Shown here: positions 24,129 to 33,812 of the stretch, in pieces | How positions within the stretch are numbered: the stretch's first letter is position 1 | Layout: the number at the start of each line of letters is the position of its first letter | From: Methylophaga sp. | GTDB lineage: Bacteria > Pseudomonadota > Gammaproteobacteria > Nitrosococcales > Methylophagaceae | Assembly: GCA_030148085.1 (NCBI GenBank) | Contig: JASBUF010000038.1 | Location: 1-33,899 of the forward strand | Length of the DNA: 33,899 bases | Reading direction: 5' to 3' | Translations under genes and position numbers: made by a program | The notes under the pieces: generated by a model | What the model was told of the DNA's origin: nothing | The model's input: only the letters and a program-made list of their open reading frames with translations | The model's database searches: none

Positions 24129-24135
24129 AACGCGC

Positions 24136-25206
24136 ATGAGTGAAAATTACACAGCCACTGAGGGGCAGCAAATACTACAGCGAATCGAGCGCTGGGCCCG
24201 TTCTGTGGGCTTTCAGGGGCTGGGAGTCAGTGATGTTGATTTGCATCAGGCGGAGCACTATCTGCAGGCCTGGCTCGCCAAAGGCTTTCATGGCGAGATG
24301 GGCTTTATGGAAAAGCATGGCAGCAAACGGACTCATCCTGAAGAGCTGGTGGAGGGCACGCTGCGGGTCATCAGTGTGCGTATGGATTACTGGCCGGGCG
24401 AAGCGGCTGAACCATGGCAGGTGCTGGAAGACTCCGAAAAAGGCTTTGTATCCCGCTACGCGCTGGGCCGTGATTACCACAAGCTGATGCGTAAACGGCT
24501 GGCCAGACTGGCGCAGAAGATGGAGAAAGAGCTCGGCCCGATGGGCTACCGGGTGTTTACCGACAGTGCGCCGGTGATGGAAAAAGCGCTGGCCGAAAAA
24601 GCGGGGGTGGGTTGGATAGGCAAACACAGCAATGTACTCAGCCGTGAGCATGGCTCGTATTTTTTCCTCGGGGAAATTTATACCGATCTGCCGTTACCGC
24701 TGACTGAAGCGACTACTGCACATTGTGGTAGCTGCACGGCTTGTCTGGATATCTGTCCGACGCAGGCGATTGTCGCACCGTATCAGGTGGATGCCCGCCG
24801 CTGTATTTCGTATCTGACGATTGAGCTTCGCGGCAGCATTCCCGAAGAGTTTCGCCCAATGATGGGTAATCGCATCTATGGCTGTGATGACTGTCAGCTG
24901 GTGTGTCCGTGGAATAAATATGCCCAGTCGACCAGCGAACCCGATTATCTTCCGAGAGAAGGACTGGATGCGCCGCAACTGGTGGATTTGTTCAACTGGG
25001 ATGAAGCCACTTTTCTGAATCGGCTGGAAGGCAGTCCGATCCGACGTATCGGTTATGAATGCTGGCTACGTAATATTGCCGTGGCGCTGGGTAATGCTGA
25101 CAGTTCACCTGTAGTTATCGCTGCTCTGCAGCAAAAACAAAACCATACTTCGACTCTGGTCAGAGAGCATGTCATCTGGGCGCTGGCACAGCACGGTCTG
25201 TCATAA
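24136..25206 (+). CDS. queG: Epoxyqueuosine reductase QueG
   Basis: 356 residues, a cobalamin- and [4Fe-4S]-dependent enzyme that makes the last step of queuosine in tRNA wobble position 34. The catalytic D143 lies in FTDSAPVMEKALAEKAGVGW, the family signature. Two cluster sets are seen: C197, C200, C203 and C207 in CGSCTACLDICP, and C223, C250, C253 and C257 (CDDCQLVCP). The C-terminus (about 290-356) is HEAT-like. MSENY at 24136 aligns with the family N-terminus, so the 18-codon upward extension is not used. It is divergent from nnrD (46 bp apart), as in E. coli. The ATG lacks a ribosome site and has a -10 box next to it. Confidence 0.95.
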   Translation: MSENYTATEGQQILQRIERWARSVGFQGLGVSDVDLHQAEHYLQAWLAKGFHGEMGFMEKHGSKRTHPEELVEGTLRVISVRMDYWPGEAAEPWQVLEDSEKGFVSRYALGRDYHKLMRKRLARLAQKMEKELGPMGYRVFTDSAPVMEKALAEKAGVGWIGKHSNVLSREHGSYFFLGEIYTDLPLPLTEATTAHCGSCTACLDICPTQAIVAPYQVDARRCISYLTIELRGSIPEEFRPMMGNRIYGCDDCQLVCPWNKYAQSTSEPDYLPREGLDAPQLVDLFNWDEATFLNRLEGSPIRRIGYECWLRNIAVALGNADSSPVVIAALQQKQNHTSTLVREHVIWALAQHGLS

Positions 25207-25265
25207 ATCTGTCATAGCGCTGATGTATTTTTTCTGGTTGATTTTTATTTCTTCCAGGCATCCAA

Positions 25266-27209
25266 ATGAAGCTCTCCAGCGTCTCACGAATTTTGACTTC
25301 GGCCATTGTTGGTCTGTTGATTCTTTCTGCTGTTACCGGCATCTGGGGCTGGCGGCAGCTGGATAAACCGTATCAGATAGCGGGCGAGTTTCAGCTTTAC
25401 CGCAATACCTTTGATATTGAGGTGCGGATTTTGCTCGAACGTTATCTGGCCAGCGGTCAGGCAGACTTACTGCAACAGGCAGAAGACAAGCTCAACAGCT
25501 TGCTGGAACGTCGTTTTGACTGGCTGGAAGAAGCGGATAATGAACATATCCATGATGCCATCCGGCAGCTTCACGAGCAGGTTCAGGCTGTCCGTGCTGC
25601 TGGAAAGCTGGCCGCCAACCCGCAGGCTTTATTGATCAATAACGAACGTGAACGAGCCGGTGATATCGGCATTCTGGTGGAGTATGCCCAGCAGGCCGGT
25701 TTCCAGTTTGCCGAGGAACAGACACTTTTTTTGGCGACCCTTGGACAGATTGGACGCAATTTAAACCGCCTCAGCCAGCAACGACAGGCCTTTTTTGAGC
25801 AGCAGGATAGTTCGCAGCAGCAGGCCTTATTGGGGCTCAACAAACAGCTCGCCGAACAGGTGGCAAAGCTTGAGGCACTGCCACGCTTTGGTATTTACAC
25901 GGAAATGGATGAATTTGCGCTTGGCGCACAGGAAGCGGATGAAATCGGCGAAGTAGGCATTGCCTCGCTGAAAAGCCTGACCAACCGTTACGAAAAGGAA
26001 ATTGCTAACACTATCAGCCTGCAGGAGCAGGTAAATCAAAGTCGTGATGATCTGAATCAGCAGATTGTCAGTTTGCAGAGCACCCTGGAACTGGCGGCGC
26101 GGCAGATCGGCGTGATTAAAGAGCGTATCAGCAGTCAGGTGCGCTGGGTCCTGCTGGTTACACTTCTAATGATAGTTGTGGCTGTCAGTATGCAGGCCTG
26201 GCTGCAAAACCAGACCTTGCATTATTTACTGCGACTGGAAACATTCTTTGCCGGCATGCTGAAAGGTAATTACCAGCAGCAACTGGAAACTGAGGCACGC
26301 TTTGACGAAGCCCGCTCGGTGAACCGCTCTGCTAATCACCTTCAACAATATCTCGCGGAGTTGATCAATAAACTTGATAGTCAGGCGGGCTCAGTGATTG
26401 AAGCCAGTCAGTCCATGCAACTGGTTGCCGGTTCAACCTCGGAGCTGACCCGTCAGCAATTTGCCGCGACTGAACAGGTGGCGACGGCGGTGACCGAACT
26501 GTCCTATTCGTTCAAGGAAGTGGCGAGTAATGCGAGTCAGGCTTCTGTTTCTGCGAACGACGCTAGCGAAGCGGCCCAGACTGCCAAGCAGACCTTGATC
26601 CAGGCCACCCGGTTGAGTGAACGACTGGCTGTCGATCTGATGGATGTGGAAAAAGTCATGAGCAAACTGGAGCAGAACGGCAATAACATCCGCGCCGTAC
26701 TGGAAGTTATTCAGGGAGTGGCCGAGCAGACCAATCTACTGGCACTGAATGCCGCGATTGAAGCTGCCCGCGCTGGCGAACATGGTCGTGGTTTTTCCGT
26801 GGTCGCCGACGAAGTCAGGCAGTTGGCATCACGTACCACCCAGTCCACGGAAGAAATTCGTGCCATTATTGAGCAACTGACCCAATCGGGCAGTGAAGCA
26901 ACCAGCATCGTTACCCGGCAGAGTCACGCTGCTGCTGCCTGTGCCAAGCAGACCGCACAGGCCAGCCTGGCGATTGAACCGGCGGTGGATGCGGTACAGA
27001 TGATTAACCAGATCAATGCGGCGATTGCGACGGCAACGCAGCAGCAGACCAGCACGGTGGATGAGATCGCTCGCACCACCGAGCAAATTAAGACCGACTC
27101 ACAGCAGGTCGATCAGCATGTGGCCGAGATTAATCAGGCAGGGCAGAGTCTCACTGCAATCAGTCATACCCTTGAGCAACTGGTCAGGCAGTTAAAGCAG
27201 CCAGCCTAA
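25266..27209 (+). CDS. Methyl-accepting chemotaxis protein
   Basis: A 647-residue transmembrane chemoreceptor. TM1 is at about 10-29. A large periplasmic domain (about 30-290) is mostly helical and Gln-rich, resembling a long four-helix bundle sensor. TM2 is at about 292-313 and a HAMP-like region at about 314-370. The cytoplasmic signalling domain has the conserved hairpin at about 481-525 ([20 protein letters not shown], then [15 protein letters not shown]), which binds CheA and CheW. The C-terminus lacks a CheR-docking pentapeptide. No che genes are nearby, so it is an orphan receptor, and its ligand cannot be told. ATG 25266 has CCAGG 8 bp upstream. It converges with the histidine kinase gene, with one base between the stops. 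Confidence 0.93.
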   Translation: MKLSSVSRILTSAIVGLLILSAVTGIWGWRQLDKPYQIAGEFQLYRNTFDIEVRILLERYLASGQADLLQQAEDKLNSLLERRFDWLEEADNEHIHDAIRQLHEQVQAVRAAGKLAANPQALLINNERERAGDIGILVEYAQQAGFQFAEEQTLFLATLGQIGRNLNRLSQQRQAFFEQQDSSQQQALLGLNKQLAEQVAKLEALPRFGIYTEMDEFALGAQEADEIGEVGIASLKSLTNRYEKEIANTISLQEQVNQSRDDLNQQIVSLQSTLELAARQIGVIKERISSQVRWVLLVTLLMIVVAVSMQAWLQNQTLHYLLRLETFFAGMLKGNYQQQLETEARFDEARSVNRSANHLQQYLAELINKLDSQAGSVIEASQSMQLVAGSTSELTRQQFAATEQVATAVTELSYSFKEVASNASQASVSANDASEAAQTAKQTLIQATRLSERLAVDLMDVEKVMSKLEQNGNNIRAVLEVIQGVAEQTNLLALNAAIEAARAGEHGRGFSVVADEVRQLASRTTQSTEEIRAIIEQLTQSGSEATSIVTRQSHAAAACAKQTAQASLAIEPAVDAVQMINQINAAIATATQQQTSTVDEIARTTEQIKTDSQQVDQHVAEINQAGQSLTAISHTLEQLVRQLKQPA

Positions 27210-27210
27210 A

Positions 27211-28581
27211 TCAAGGCTCGGCGAGGGGGATATCAAACCAGAAGGTCGAGCCAATACCTTCTTCGCTCTCAAAATCGAGTTTGCCACCCATCGCTTCCAG
27301 CAGGTTTTTGGTGATGATAAGGCCAACGCCGCTACCTTCAATGCCGGTGTTTTCCTGCCCGAGGCGCGAGAAGGATCGAAACATCTGTTCCTGGTGCTTA
27401 TAGGAAATACCAAACCCGGTATCGCGAATGCGAACCCGTAGCTTGTTTCCCATGCGGTCATAACGCACGGCTAGCTTACCGTCCTGATGGTTGTATTTAA
27501 TACCGTTGCTGAGCAGGTTGATCAAGACCTGTTTAAGTCGCATCGGGTCAGCGAATACCTTGAGTTGAGGCGAGGGAGCAATATCCAGCGTGATGGCTTT
27601 TTCGTCGGCCTGACGCTGTACCAGATGCAGGCAGTCATCGACCAATTTGCCTATGTCCAGTGATGTCGGGTTGAGTTCGAGTTTACCGGCTTCGACTTTG
27701 GCCAGATCGAGCACCTGATTGATCAAGGTAAGTAAATGGTTACTTGCCTTTGTAATATGGCCAAGGCTCTCTTGTTGCTGTTCAGTTGGAGGAGTAAAAG
27801 GATCGGTTTCAAGCAGTTGAGTAAAGCCCAGAATGGCATTCAGCGGGGTGCGCAATTCATGGCTCATACTGGAGAGAAACTCACTTTTGGCCAGACTGGC
27901 CTTTTCGGCTTCCTCTTTCGCCGCCGCCAGTTCCTGGGTTTGTTTTTCCAGCAGTTTGTTGACACAGAGGGCACGCCAGTACTCAGTATTCGCCCGCTTG
28001 GCCTGCACTTGCAGAAAGATAAAATAGGCCAGTAAACCAAATATCAGGCTGGCAGAAGTCAGCGTCCAGTTAACAAAAACGGTGAACAGTATCGGTATAA
28101 AAATCAGCGCCAGATAACACTCCGCCATGCGTTTCCAGATAAACAGGCTGGTCGCCGCACCGGCAGCAATACCGATGGTGAACATCAGAATAATCATGTT
28201 CGAAATGCTGTTCTCATACAGGTAGAGGCTAAGAGAAACATATAAGCCCCAGACGGTGGCTGAGAGTAAAAACAGCGTCGTGCTGAGTCGTCGCCAGGCT
28301 TCGATACTCAATTGGTTTCTAAACAAAAACCAGATACTCATCAGCCGTAAGACGACAACAACAACAATAAGGGTAAACAGGCTGCAAACCAGAGCGCAAG
28401 GTTCTTGCAGGATCGGTGATGACAGGGCTGAAATAAACATCGCCAGCAGAATGATGATACCGCCCGGGATGGAGCGTTTGGCCAGATCTTTGGCTGCAAA
28501 GATATTCAGTTCGGTGATGGTTTGCGGATCAAACGCCGGCAGCGCCGGATCCTTATAGCCGTGTAATGTGTGTTTAGCCAT
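27211..28581 (-). CDS. Membrane sensor histidine kinase (orphan)
   Basis: 456 residues from ATG 28581 (a TTG 30 bp upstream is possible; neither has a clear ribosome site). Six TM helices lie at about 38-57, 63-85, 101-121, 127-147, 156-174 and 177-192, an integral membrane sensor like MASE-type domains with no periplasmic sensor. A short coiled linker follows, then HisKA with H241 ([20 protein letters not shown]) and HATPase_c with N-box [16 protein letters not shown] and [18 protein letters not shown]. No receiver domain and no adjacent regulator are present. It follows phrB by 61 bp on the same strand without a clear terminator, so it may be read with the photolyases. The signal is unknown. 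Confidence 0.9.
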   Translation of the reverse strand: MAKHTLHGYKDPALPAFDPQTITELNIFAAKDLAKRSIPGGIIILLAMFISALSSPILQEPCALVCSLFTLIVVVVVLRLMSIWFLFRNQLSIEAWRRLSTTLFLLSATVWGLYVSLSLYLYENSISNMIILMFTIGIAAGAATSLFIWKRMAECYLALIFIPILFTVFVNWTLTSASLIFGLLAYFIFLQVQAKRANTEYWRALCVNKLLEKQTQELAAAKEEAEKASLAKSEFLSSMSHELRTPLNAILGFTQLLETDPFTPPTEQQQESLGHITKASNHLLTLINQVLDLAKVEAGKLELNPTSLDIGKLVDDCLHLVQRQADEKAITLDIAPSPQLKVFADPMRLKQVLINLLSNGIKYNHQDGKLAVRYDRMGNKLRVRIRDTGFGISYKHQEQMFRSFSRLGQENTGIEGSGVGLIITKNLLEAMGGKLDFESEEGIGSTFWFDIPLAEP

Positions 28582-28642
28582 GATGATGTTACTGATGTCT
28601 TCTTCAGGCAATCATACATGATGCTTGTTTGAGCGCGACGCT

Positions 28643-30040
28643 TTAATTGGTTTTGAGTCTGGCAAAGGCATCAATCGCCAATTGACGAGCCAGTTTGTAG
28701 TCGATAACCGGTTCCGGGTAACCCAAATTTTGTCTTATTTCCGGCGAGGGATCGTGAATTTGTTTGCCCTTCAATGAGCTTAATTCGGGCACAAAGCGCC
28801 GAATGAACTCACCTTCCGGATCAAAGCGTTCAGATTGACGGGTGGGGTTGAATACACGGAAATAGGGGGCGGCATCACAGCCGGTGGAAGCGCTCCACTG
28901 CCAGCCACCGTTGTTTGCGGCAAACTCCCCATCAATCAGCTGCTGCATAAAAAACTGTTCGCCGCGGCGCCAGTCAATCAGCAGTAGTTTGGTCAGAAAG
29001 CTGGCAGCAATCATGCGCAGACGGTTGTGCATCCAGCCGGTCTGGCGTAATTGGCGCATGGCGGCATCGACAATGGGAAAGCCGGTTTTGCCATCACACC
29101 AGGCCTGAAAACCGGCTTCATCCTGCTGCCAGATGACGTTGTCGGTTTCCGGTTTAAACGGCTTTTCCATACTGAGGCGGGGGAAGTGTAGTAACAGTTG
29201 CCGGTAAAAGTCCCGCCAGGCCAGTTCACGCAACCAGTCGTTGCCCTGCCACTCCATTCCTTGCGCACCACAGTGGTATTGAATGCTGGCGAGCAGGCGG
29301 CGAGGGCCAATGCGGCCGATAGCCATATACGGTGACAGCGTGCTGGTGGCGGGTTCGGCTGGGTAGTCACGACGTTCAGGGTAGGCCTTGAGCCGCTTTT
29401 CGCAAAAGCGATGCAGTTTTGTCAGCACCTCTTCTTCCACAGAGGGCCAGAGATCATCTCGAAAGTCACCTGCCCAGTCAGGTTTCTGATAATCAAATTC
29501 GAACGCATCGGACTGTGCTGTTGGCATCGGGAATGGCTGCCTTTGGGTTTGCTGCAACAGTTGCAACCAACGCCGGTAGTAGGGCGTGAACACTTTAAAC
29601 GGTTCACCCTGCTGGGTGAGAACCGGCGCGGAGACAATCAGGTCGCTGTCCAATGCATGGCTGGCGATACCTGCCTCAGCGAGTGACTCCGCCACAGTCA
29701 GATCACGGCGACGTTCATCCAACGGCGTTTCCTGATTAAACCAGACGGCATGGAGCTCGCGTTGCTGACACAGTGCCACAAGTTCTGCTGCTACATCAGA
29801 GAAATAAGCGACTTCGCGCTGGTGGAATGGAATACCCCTGACAGCTAGCTGCTTACCGATGTCTTCCAGACAGGCGGCTTTCAGACCCTGCTTGGCTGGC
29901 GATTCATCATGCTGTTGCCATTGTTGCGGTGTGGCGATAAACACCACCTCAATCGCGCCTTGCTGTTGAGCCAAAGATAAAGCGGGATTGTCGTCCAAGC
30001 GCAGATCATTACGTAGCCAGACCAATTGCGTTGCTTTCAT
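28643..30040 (-). CDS. phrB: Deoxyribodipyrimidine (CPD) photolyase, class I
   Basis: 465 residues. An N-terminal alpha/beta antenna domain (LVWLRNDLRLDDNPAL; binds MTHF in the family) precedes the C-terminal FAD domain with LRELAWRDFYRQLL, GKTGFPIVDAAMRQLRQTGW, NNGGWQWSASTGCDAAPYFR and FNPTRQSERFDP. The Trp residues of the electron-transfer chain (W in GGWQW, W in TGWMHNR) and the FAD-binding and lesion-binding signatures are present. Using light it splits cyclobutane pyrimidine dimers directly. ATG 30038-30040 overlaps the stop of the upstream FeS photolyase gene by 4 bp (ATGA). The length matches E. coli PhrB (about 470). Confidence 0.95.
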   Translation of the reverse strand: MKATQLVWLRNDLRLDDNPALSLAQQQGAIEVVFIATPQQWQQHDESPAKQGLKAACLEDIGKQLAVRGIPFHQREVAYFSDVAAELVALCQQRELHAVWFNQETPLDERRRDLTVAESLAEAGIASHALDSDLIVSAPVLTQQGEPFKVFTPYYRRWLQLLQQTQRQPFPMPTAQSDAFEFDYQKPDWAGDFRDDLWPSVEEEVLTKLHRFCEKRLKAYPERRDYPAEPATSTLSPYMAIGRIGPRRLLASIQYHCGAQGMEWQGNDWLRELAWRDFYRQLLLHFPRLSMEKPFKPETDNVIWQQDEAGFQAWCDGKTGFPIVDAAMRQLRQTGWMHNRLRMIAASFLTKLLLIDWRRGEQFFMQQLIDGEFAANNGGWQWSASTGCDAAPYFRVFNPTRQSERFDPEGEFIRRFVPELSSLKGKQIHDPSPEIRQNLGYPEPVIDYKLARQLAIDAFARLKTN

Positions 30041-31590
30041 TGGGTTTCCTTATTTTTACGCTGTCCCATATGAGCATAGAGCCATGCTGCTCGTTCTCGG
30101 ATTTCAGTCTGCTCATCGTTGCCTTTGTTTTGCCAGTTTCTGACTTGCATACCTAGTCTGGGGTTGGTGGCCAGCCACTCCTGATGCTGATCGATAAAAG
30201 ACCAGTACAGCGTGGTAAACGGGCAGGCCTGTTCTCCGGCTGCCTGCTTGGGATCATACGGGCAGCTATCACAATAATTCGACATCCGATTAATGTAGGC
30301 ACCGCTGGCGATGTAGGGTTTAGAACCGACTATGCCGCCATCGGCATACTGACTCATGCCGAGCGTGTTCGGTATTTCTACCCAGGCTACGGCATCGACA
30401 TACATACCTAGATACCAGTCATGGATTTGTTGGGGCTTTACACCCCATAGCAGACTGAACAGCCCGGTCACCATCAAGCGCTGAATATGATGACCATAAC
30501 CGTGAGTGAGTACTTGCGCTATTGCCTGATGCAGGCAGACCATCTCAGTGTCTGCATCCCAATAGAACGCAGGCAGATCGTTTTGAGCATCGAGGGCATT
30601 GTAGTCCAGCCAGTACTCCCGGTAATACCAGTACAGGCCACGCACATATTCACGCCAGCCGAGGATCTGGCGAATAAAGCCCTCAACAGCATTAATCGGT
30701 GCTTTGCCCTGATGATAAGCTCGCTCGGCAGCATCGATCACTTCCTGAGGGTGCAATAGTTTAAGGTTCAGGCTGCTCGATAAACGGGCATGAAACAGAA
30801 AGGGTGCATCCTGCCACATCGCATCCTGATAATCGCCGAATTGCGGCAGCCGTTGCTGGATAAAGTCATCCAGCAGCGCCAGAGCCTGTTCACGAGTGAC
30901 TGGCCAGTGAAAAGGCATGGCCTGTCCCGGCAGGTTCGGTAAGTATTTTTCGATATCATTAATCACCGACAGAGTGATGGCATCAGGCTCGAAGAAACCA
31001 GTTTGTTCAGTATCAGGCGGGCCTGACTTATTAAATGATTTGCGATTGTCTTTATCGAAATTCCACCGGCCACCGGTAGGCTTATTATTGTCATCCATCA
31101 GAATCTGCCGATCCTGACGCAGATAACGATACCAATTCTCCATACGTGGTTGGATGCGTTCCTTCATCCACTGATGAAACTCGCCGCGACGAGTGATGAA
31201 GTGGTTGTCAGCCAGCCATTCGATCTTAAGTTGGTGCTCATCACAACAACGTTCCAATTGTTTCATGATGCTGACATCACCCGGTAGAACACAGCGAATG
31301 TGTGTAAAGGCTGATTGTGCAAGCAAAGGCGAGAGCGCACTTGAAAGGCTTTCCCGTTGGGCATCGATACTGAAGTAATGCAGAAAAAAGCCTTCTGCTT
31401 TGATGGCTTCAGTAAAGTGACGCATTGCCGAGAGAAACAGAATACTGCGTTGTTTGTTGGAAGCTGGCCGGTTTGATTCCGCGATGACTTCGGCCATCCA
31501 GAATTCATCCTGTTCGGCATCAATATCCTGCCACAGCAGACTGTCACGGTTGAGCTGGTCACCCAAGATCAGGTTGAGACGTCTAATCAT
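30037..31590 (-). CDS. FeS-containing bacterial (6-4) photolyase / cryptochrome (FeS-BCP)
   Basis: 517 residues from ATG 31590 (GAGG 7 bp upstream; an ATG 12 bp earlier lacks a site). The N-terminus [12 protein letters not shown] is typical of the deoxyribodipyrimidine photolyase-related (FeS-BCP) family. The four cluster cysteines are visible: C352, C440, C443 and C456 (YCDSCPYD, then QACPF), with the same spacings as the Agrobacterium PhrB-type (6-4) photolyase as I remember it. NTLGMSQYADGG and SKPYIASGAYINRMSNYC are FAD-domain family motifs. Known members bind FAD, a lumazine antenna and a [4Fe-4S] cluster and repair (6-4) photoproducts. It overlaps its upstream gene by 8 bp and phrB by 4 bp. 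Confidence 0.9.
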   Translation of the reverse strand: MIRRLNLILGDQLNRDSLLWQDIDAEQDEFWMAEVIAESNRPASNKQRSILFLSAMRHFTEAIKAEGFFLHYFSIDAQRESLSSALSPLLAQSAFTHIRCVLPGDVSIMKQLERCCDEHQLKIEWLADNHFITRRGEFHQWMKERIQPRMENWYRYLRQDRQILMDDNNKPTGGRWNFDKDNRKSFNKSGPPDTEQTGFFEPDAITLSVINDIEKYLPNLPGQAMPFHWPVTREQALALLDDFIQQRLPQFGDYQDAMWQDAPFLFHARLSSSLNLKLLHPQEVIDAAERAYHQGKAPINAVEGFIRQILGWREYVRGLYWYYREYWLDYNALDAQNDLPAFYWDADTEMVCLHQAIAQVLTHGYGHHIQRLMVTGLFSLLWGVKPQQIHDWYLGMYVDAVAWVEIPNTLGMSQYADGGIVGSKPYIASGAYINRMSNYCDSCPYDPKQAAGEQACPFTTLYWSFIDQHQEWLATNPRLGMQVRNWQNKGNDEQTEIRERAAWLYAHMGQRKNKETQ

Positions 31591-33049
31591 GCCATGCCTC
31601 ATCGGCGATGCGCAGTGGTGTGATCTGCAACTTATGATGCGCTTGCTTGACTGGTTTCAGCAAAAACCGCAGCAGAATTCGATAGGTATCTTTATCGAAA
31701 AAAGCGGGGTCCTCGTCTAACTGATGTAAGCGCTGAGTGCAGTCGGTTTCATCCCGAACCTTACCCAGATAACGCCATTGATCGATAAGGTGATAGTCCG
31801 GTTCACCGTGCTCATCATGCAGCGGATACTCAGCAACCAGGATCGGCCCCGGCCAGGGCCACTGCTGATTTTTCAGGGTCCCTAGAGCCAACGCAACACG
31901 CAGGTTGTAGCTCGCTACTGATTCAGCACCACAGCAGGCACCACGACATTTTTTTAACTGGTAGCCGAAACAACTACCGCGTTGTCGTTTTTCCAGGCCA
32001 CATAATTTCTGACAAAGCTGATGTTCCTGTGTCAGGTGTAACAGTCTGTCCTGGGCCTGTTTGCGACTGCGAAACAAACCATAGCGTTGCGTGATGTCAT
32101 GAATCGCCGTCATATCCGTCACCACACATTCGAGAGTGTGGTAACCCTTAGCATTAGAGCTTTGAACCAGTTGATAGAGTTTTTTGGTTTTAGTCTGACG
32201 TTGATTGTAGCGGGGAGAAAACTCTTTTATCTCGGCATTTTCGAGCAGTTGTGCACCAAAATCGGAAGCCGTTTTCTCAAAGGTGATTTGATGCAGCTGA
32301 GTGCTGATATCAAGGGACTTTCTGTTTTTGTAATCCTGACTGAAGTGACTTAACACGCGGTCGCGGATGTTGATCGACTTACCGATATATAGCAGGCTGC
32401 CTTCAGCATCATAAAAGCGATAGATGCCGGGGGATTCGGGTAATTCGTTGATTTGAGAAGGCGAAATATGACTCGGCAAGGTCGGGCGTTTAATCACCTG
32501 CCGCCAGCTTTGTTCAATCTCGTCGGCGGTGAAATGTTCGCTGATATGTTGCAGAAAAGCGAGTATGACCTCTGTATCTACCATAGCCCGATGACGATCA
32601 TTCAGGGTAAGACCAAGCCGTTCGATGATGCGATCCAGACCATGATGACGATGCTCAGGGAAGAAATGCCGACTTAGGCGGACGCTGCATAGCGTTTTGC
32701 TCTCTAACGAGCGACCGCAACGCAGAAAGGCCTGTTTCAGGAAGCTGTAATCGAAGCGCGCATTGTGGGCAACAATGACGCTGTCCTCAAGTCGCTGGTG
32801 AAGGGCATCCGCGATGTCCTCAAAGCGTGGTGCATCAGCAACCATGTCGTCACTGATCCCAGTGAGGCGGGTTATCCAGGGGGGGATAGGCATGCCTGGA
32901 TTGAGCAAGGTTTGCCAGCGATCGATGACCTGACCATTGCAAATTTCAATCAACGCAAGCTCGGTCATCCGATCATAGCTAGCGCGGCCACCTGTGGTTT
33001 CACAGTCAAGCAACACCATTTTTGCTGGAAATGCGGACAGGTCAGTCAT
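31583..33049 (-). CDS. DnaQ-type exonuclease fused to a UvrC/Cho-like GIY-YIG endonuclease
   Basis: 488 residues. The DEDDh 3'-5' exonuclease domain (about 10-170) has D15 and E17 (LLDCETTG), D100 (NARFDYSF), H153 and D158. The GIY-YIG domain (about 202-280) reads [20 protein letters not shown], then INIRDRV, with catalytic R228 and an [13 protein letters not shown] segment (Glu and Asn). A Cys-rich region (346-373: CQKLC, CFGY, CRGACC) resembles the UvrC/Cho segment. C-terminal tail of about 110 residues. This is the known DnaQ-UvrC/Cho hybrid architecture. Incision next to bulky lesions with end trimming is inferred. ATG 33049 overlaps the stop of the DUF2256-like gene by 8 bp; its stop overlaps the photolyase ATG by 8 bp. 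Confidence 0.9.
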   Translation of the reverse strand: MTDLSAFPAKMVLLDCETTGGRASYDRMTELALIEICNGQVIDRWQTLLNPGMPIPPWITRLTGISDDMVADAPRFEDIADALHQRLEDSVIVAHNARFDYSFLKQAFLRCGRSLESKTLCSVRLSRHFFPEHRHHGLDRIIERLGLTLNDRHRAMVDTEVILAFLQHISEHFTADEIEQSWRQVIKRPTLPSHISPSQINELPESPGIYRFYDAEGSLLYIGKSINIRDRVLSHFSQDYKNRKSLDISTQLHQITFEKTASDFGAQLLENAEIKEFSPRYNQRQTKTKKLYQLVQSSNAKGYHTLECVVTDMTAIHDITQRYGLFRSRKQAQDRLLHLTQEHQLCQKLCGLEKRQRGSCFGYQLKKCRGACCGAESVASYNLRVALALGTLKNQQWPWPGPILVAEYPLHDEHGEPDYHLIDQWRYLGKVRDETDCTQRLHQLDEDPAFFDKDTYRILLRFLLKPVKQAHHKLQITPLRIADEAWHD

Positions 33050-33191
33050 CAGCGTGTCCGCGCTGACGTCGACAGCGCTCTGAGCAGTATTTCACCTGCA
33101 GCCAGTCGCGTTGCCATTTCTTACGCCAGAGAAAAGGGCGGCCGCAAACTGCACAGAGTTTGGCGGGAAGGGTCAGTTTTTGATGTGCCAT
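33042..33191 (-). CDS. DUF2256-like small zinc-binding protein
   Basis: 49 residues, ATG 33189-33191, TGA at 33042-33044. Two CxxC-type pairs are seen: C13, C16 ([14 protein letters not shown]) and C36, C40 (KYCSERCRR), the signature layout of the DUF2256 family, strongly basic. This family is known to be encoded next to, or fused with, cryptochrome/photolyase-family proteins, which is exactly the context here. The stop overlaps the nuclease start as ATGACTGA. Start of the repair operon, 63 bp after orn. Function unknown; zinc binding and nucleic-acid contact are inferred from Cys and basic residues. Confidence 0.85.
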   Translation of the reverse strand: MAHQKLTLPAKLCAVCGRPFLWRKKWQRDWLQVKYCSERCRRQRGHADD

Positions 33192-33254
33192 AGTCACGCT
33201 ATCAATTACAGAGCTGATACCGTGGTTTGGATTACCCTGAGCGGTATGAGTTCC

Positions 33255-33812
33255 CTATACGGTCTCAGGCAGCTTAATCAGGTGCTCACGGTAGTGCTGC
33301 AGTTCGCGGATGGAATCCTTGATGTCGTCCATCGCCAGATGTGAAGCATTTTTCTTAAAGGATTTCTCAACCTTGGGCGCCCATCTACGTGCCAATTCCT
33401 TAAAGCTGCTGACATCCAGATTACGGTAATGGAAAAAAGCTTCCAGCTCCGGCATACAACGTGCCATAAAACGGCGGTCCTGACAGATGCTGTTACCGCA
33501 CATCGGTGACACTCCTGCGGGAACGTATTTACGCAGAAATTCCAGCGTTTTCTGTTCCGCTTCGGCTTCGTTTACTGTGCTGTTGCGAACCCGTTCGGTC
33601 AGACCCGACTTGCCGTGTTGTCGGGTGTTCCACTCATCCATGCCATCAAGAATGGTGTCAGGTTGATGGATAGCGAAGACAGGGCCTTCAGCAAGTACAT
33701 TGAGTTGTGCATCGGTCACAATGGTGGCGATTTCAATGATGTAGTCAGAATTGGTGTCGAGACCGGTCATTTCCAGGTCAATCCAGATCAGGTTATTTTT
33801 GCTTTTGGCCAT
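33255..33812 (-). CDS. orn: Oligoribonuclease
   Basis: A 185-residue DEDDh 3'-5' exoribonuclease that degrades 2-5-nt RNA (and pGpG) to mononucleotides, essential in many gammaproteobacteria. Active-site motifs: D12 and E14 ([10 protein letters not shown]), [14 protein letters not shown] with the second Asp, and H and D near [14 protein letters not shown] 33812 has GGAG just upstream. A TACAAT -10-like box lies at 33860-33865. The length fits the family (180-185). DUF2256 follows after 63 bp without a clear terminator, so read-through into the repair operon is possible. Confidence 0.96.
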   Translation of the reverse strand: MAKSKNNLIWIDLEMTGLDTNSDYIIEIATIVTDAQLNVLAEGPVFAIHQPDTILDGMDEWNTRQHGKSGLTERVRNSTVNEAEAEQKTLEFLRKYVPAGVSPMCGNSICQDRRFMARCMPELEAFFHYRNLDVSSFKELARRWAPKVEKSFKKNASHLAMDDIKDSIRELQHYREHLIKLPETV

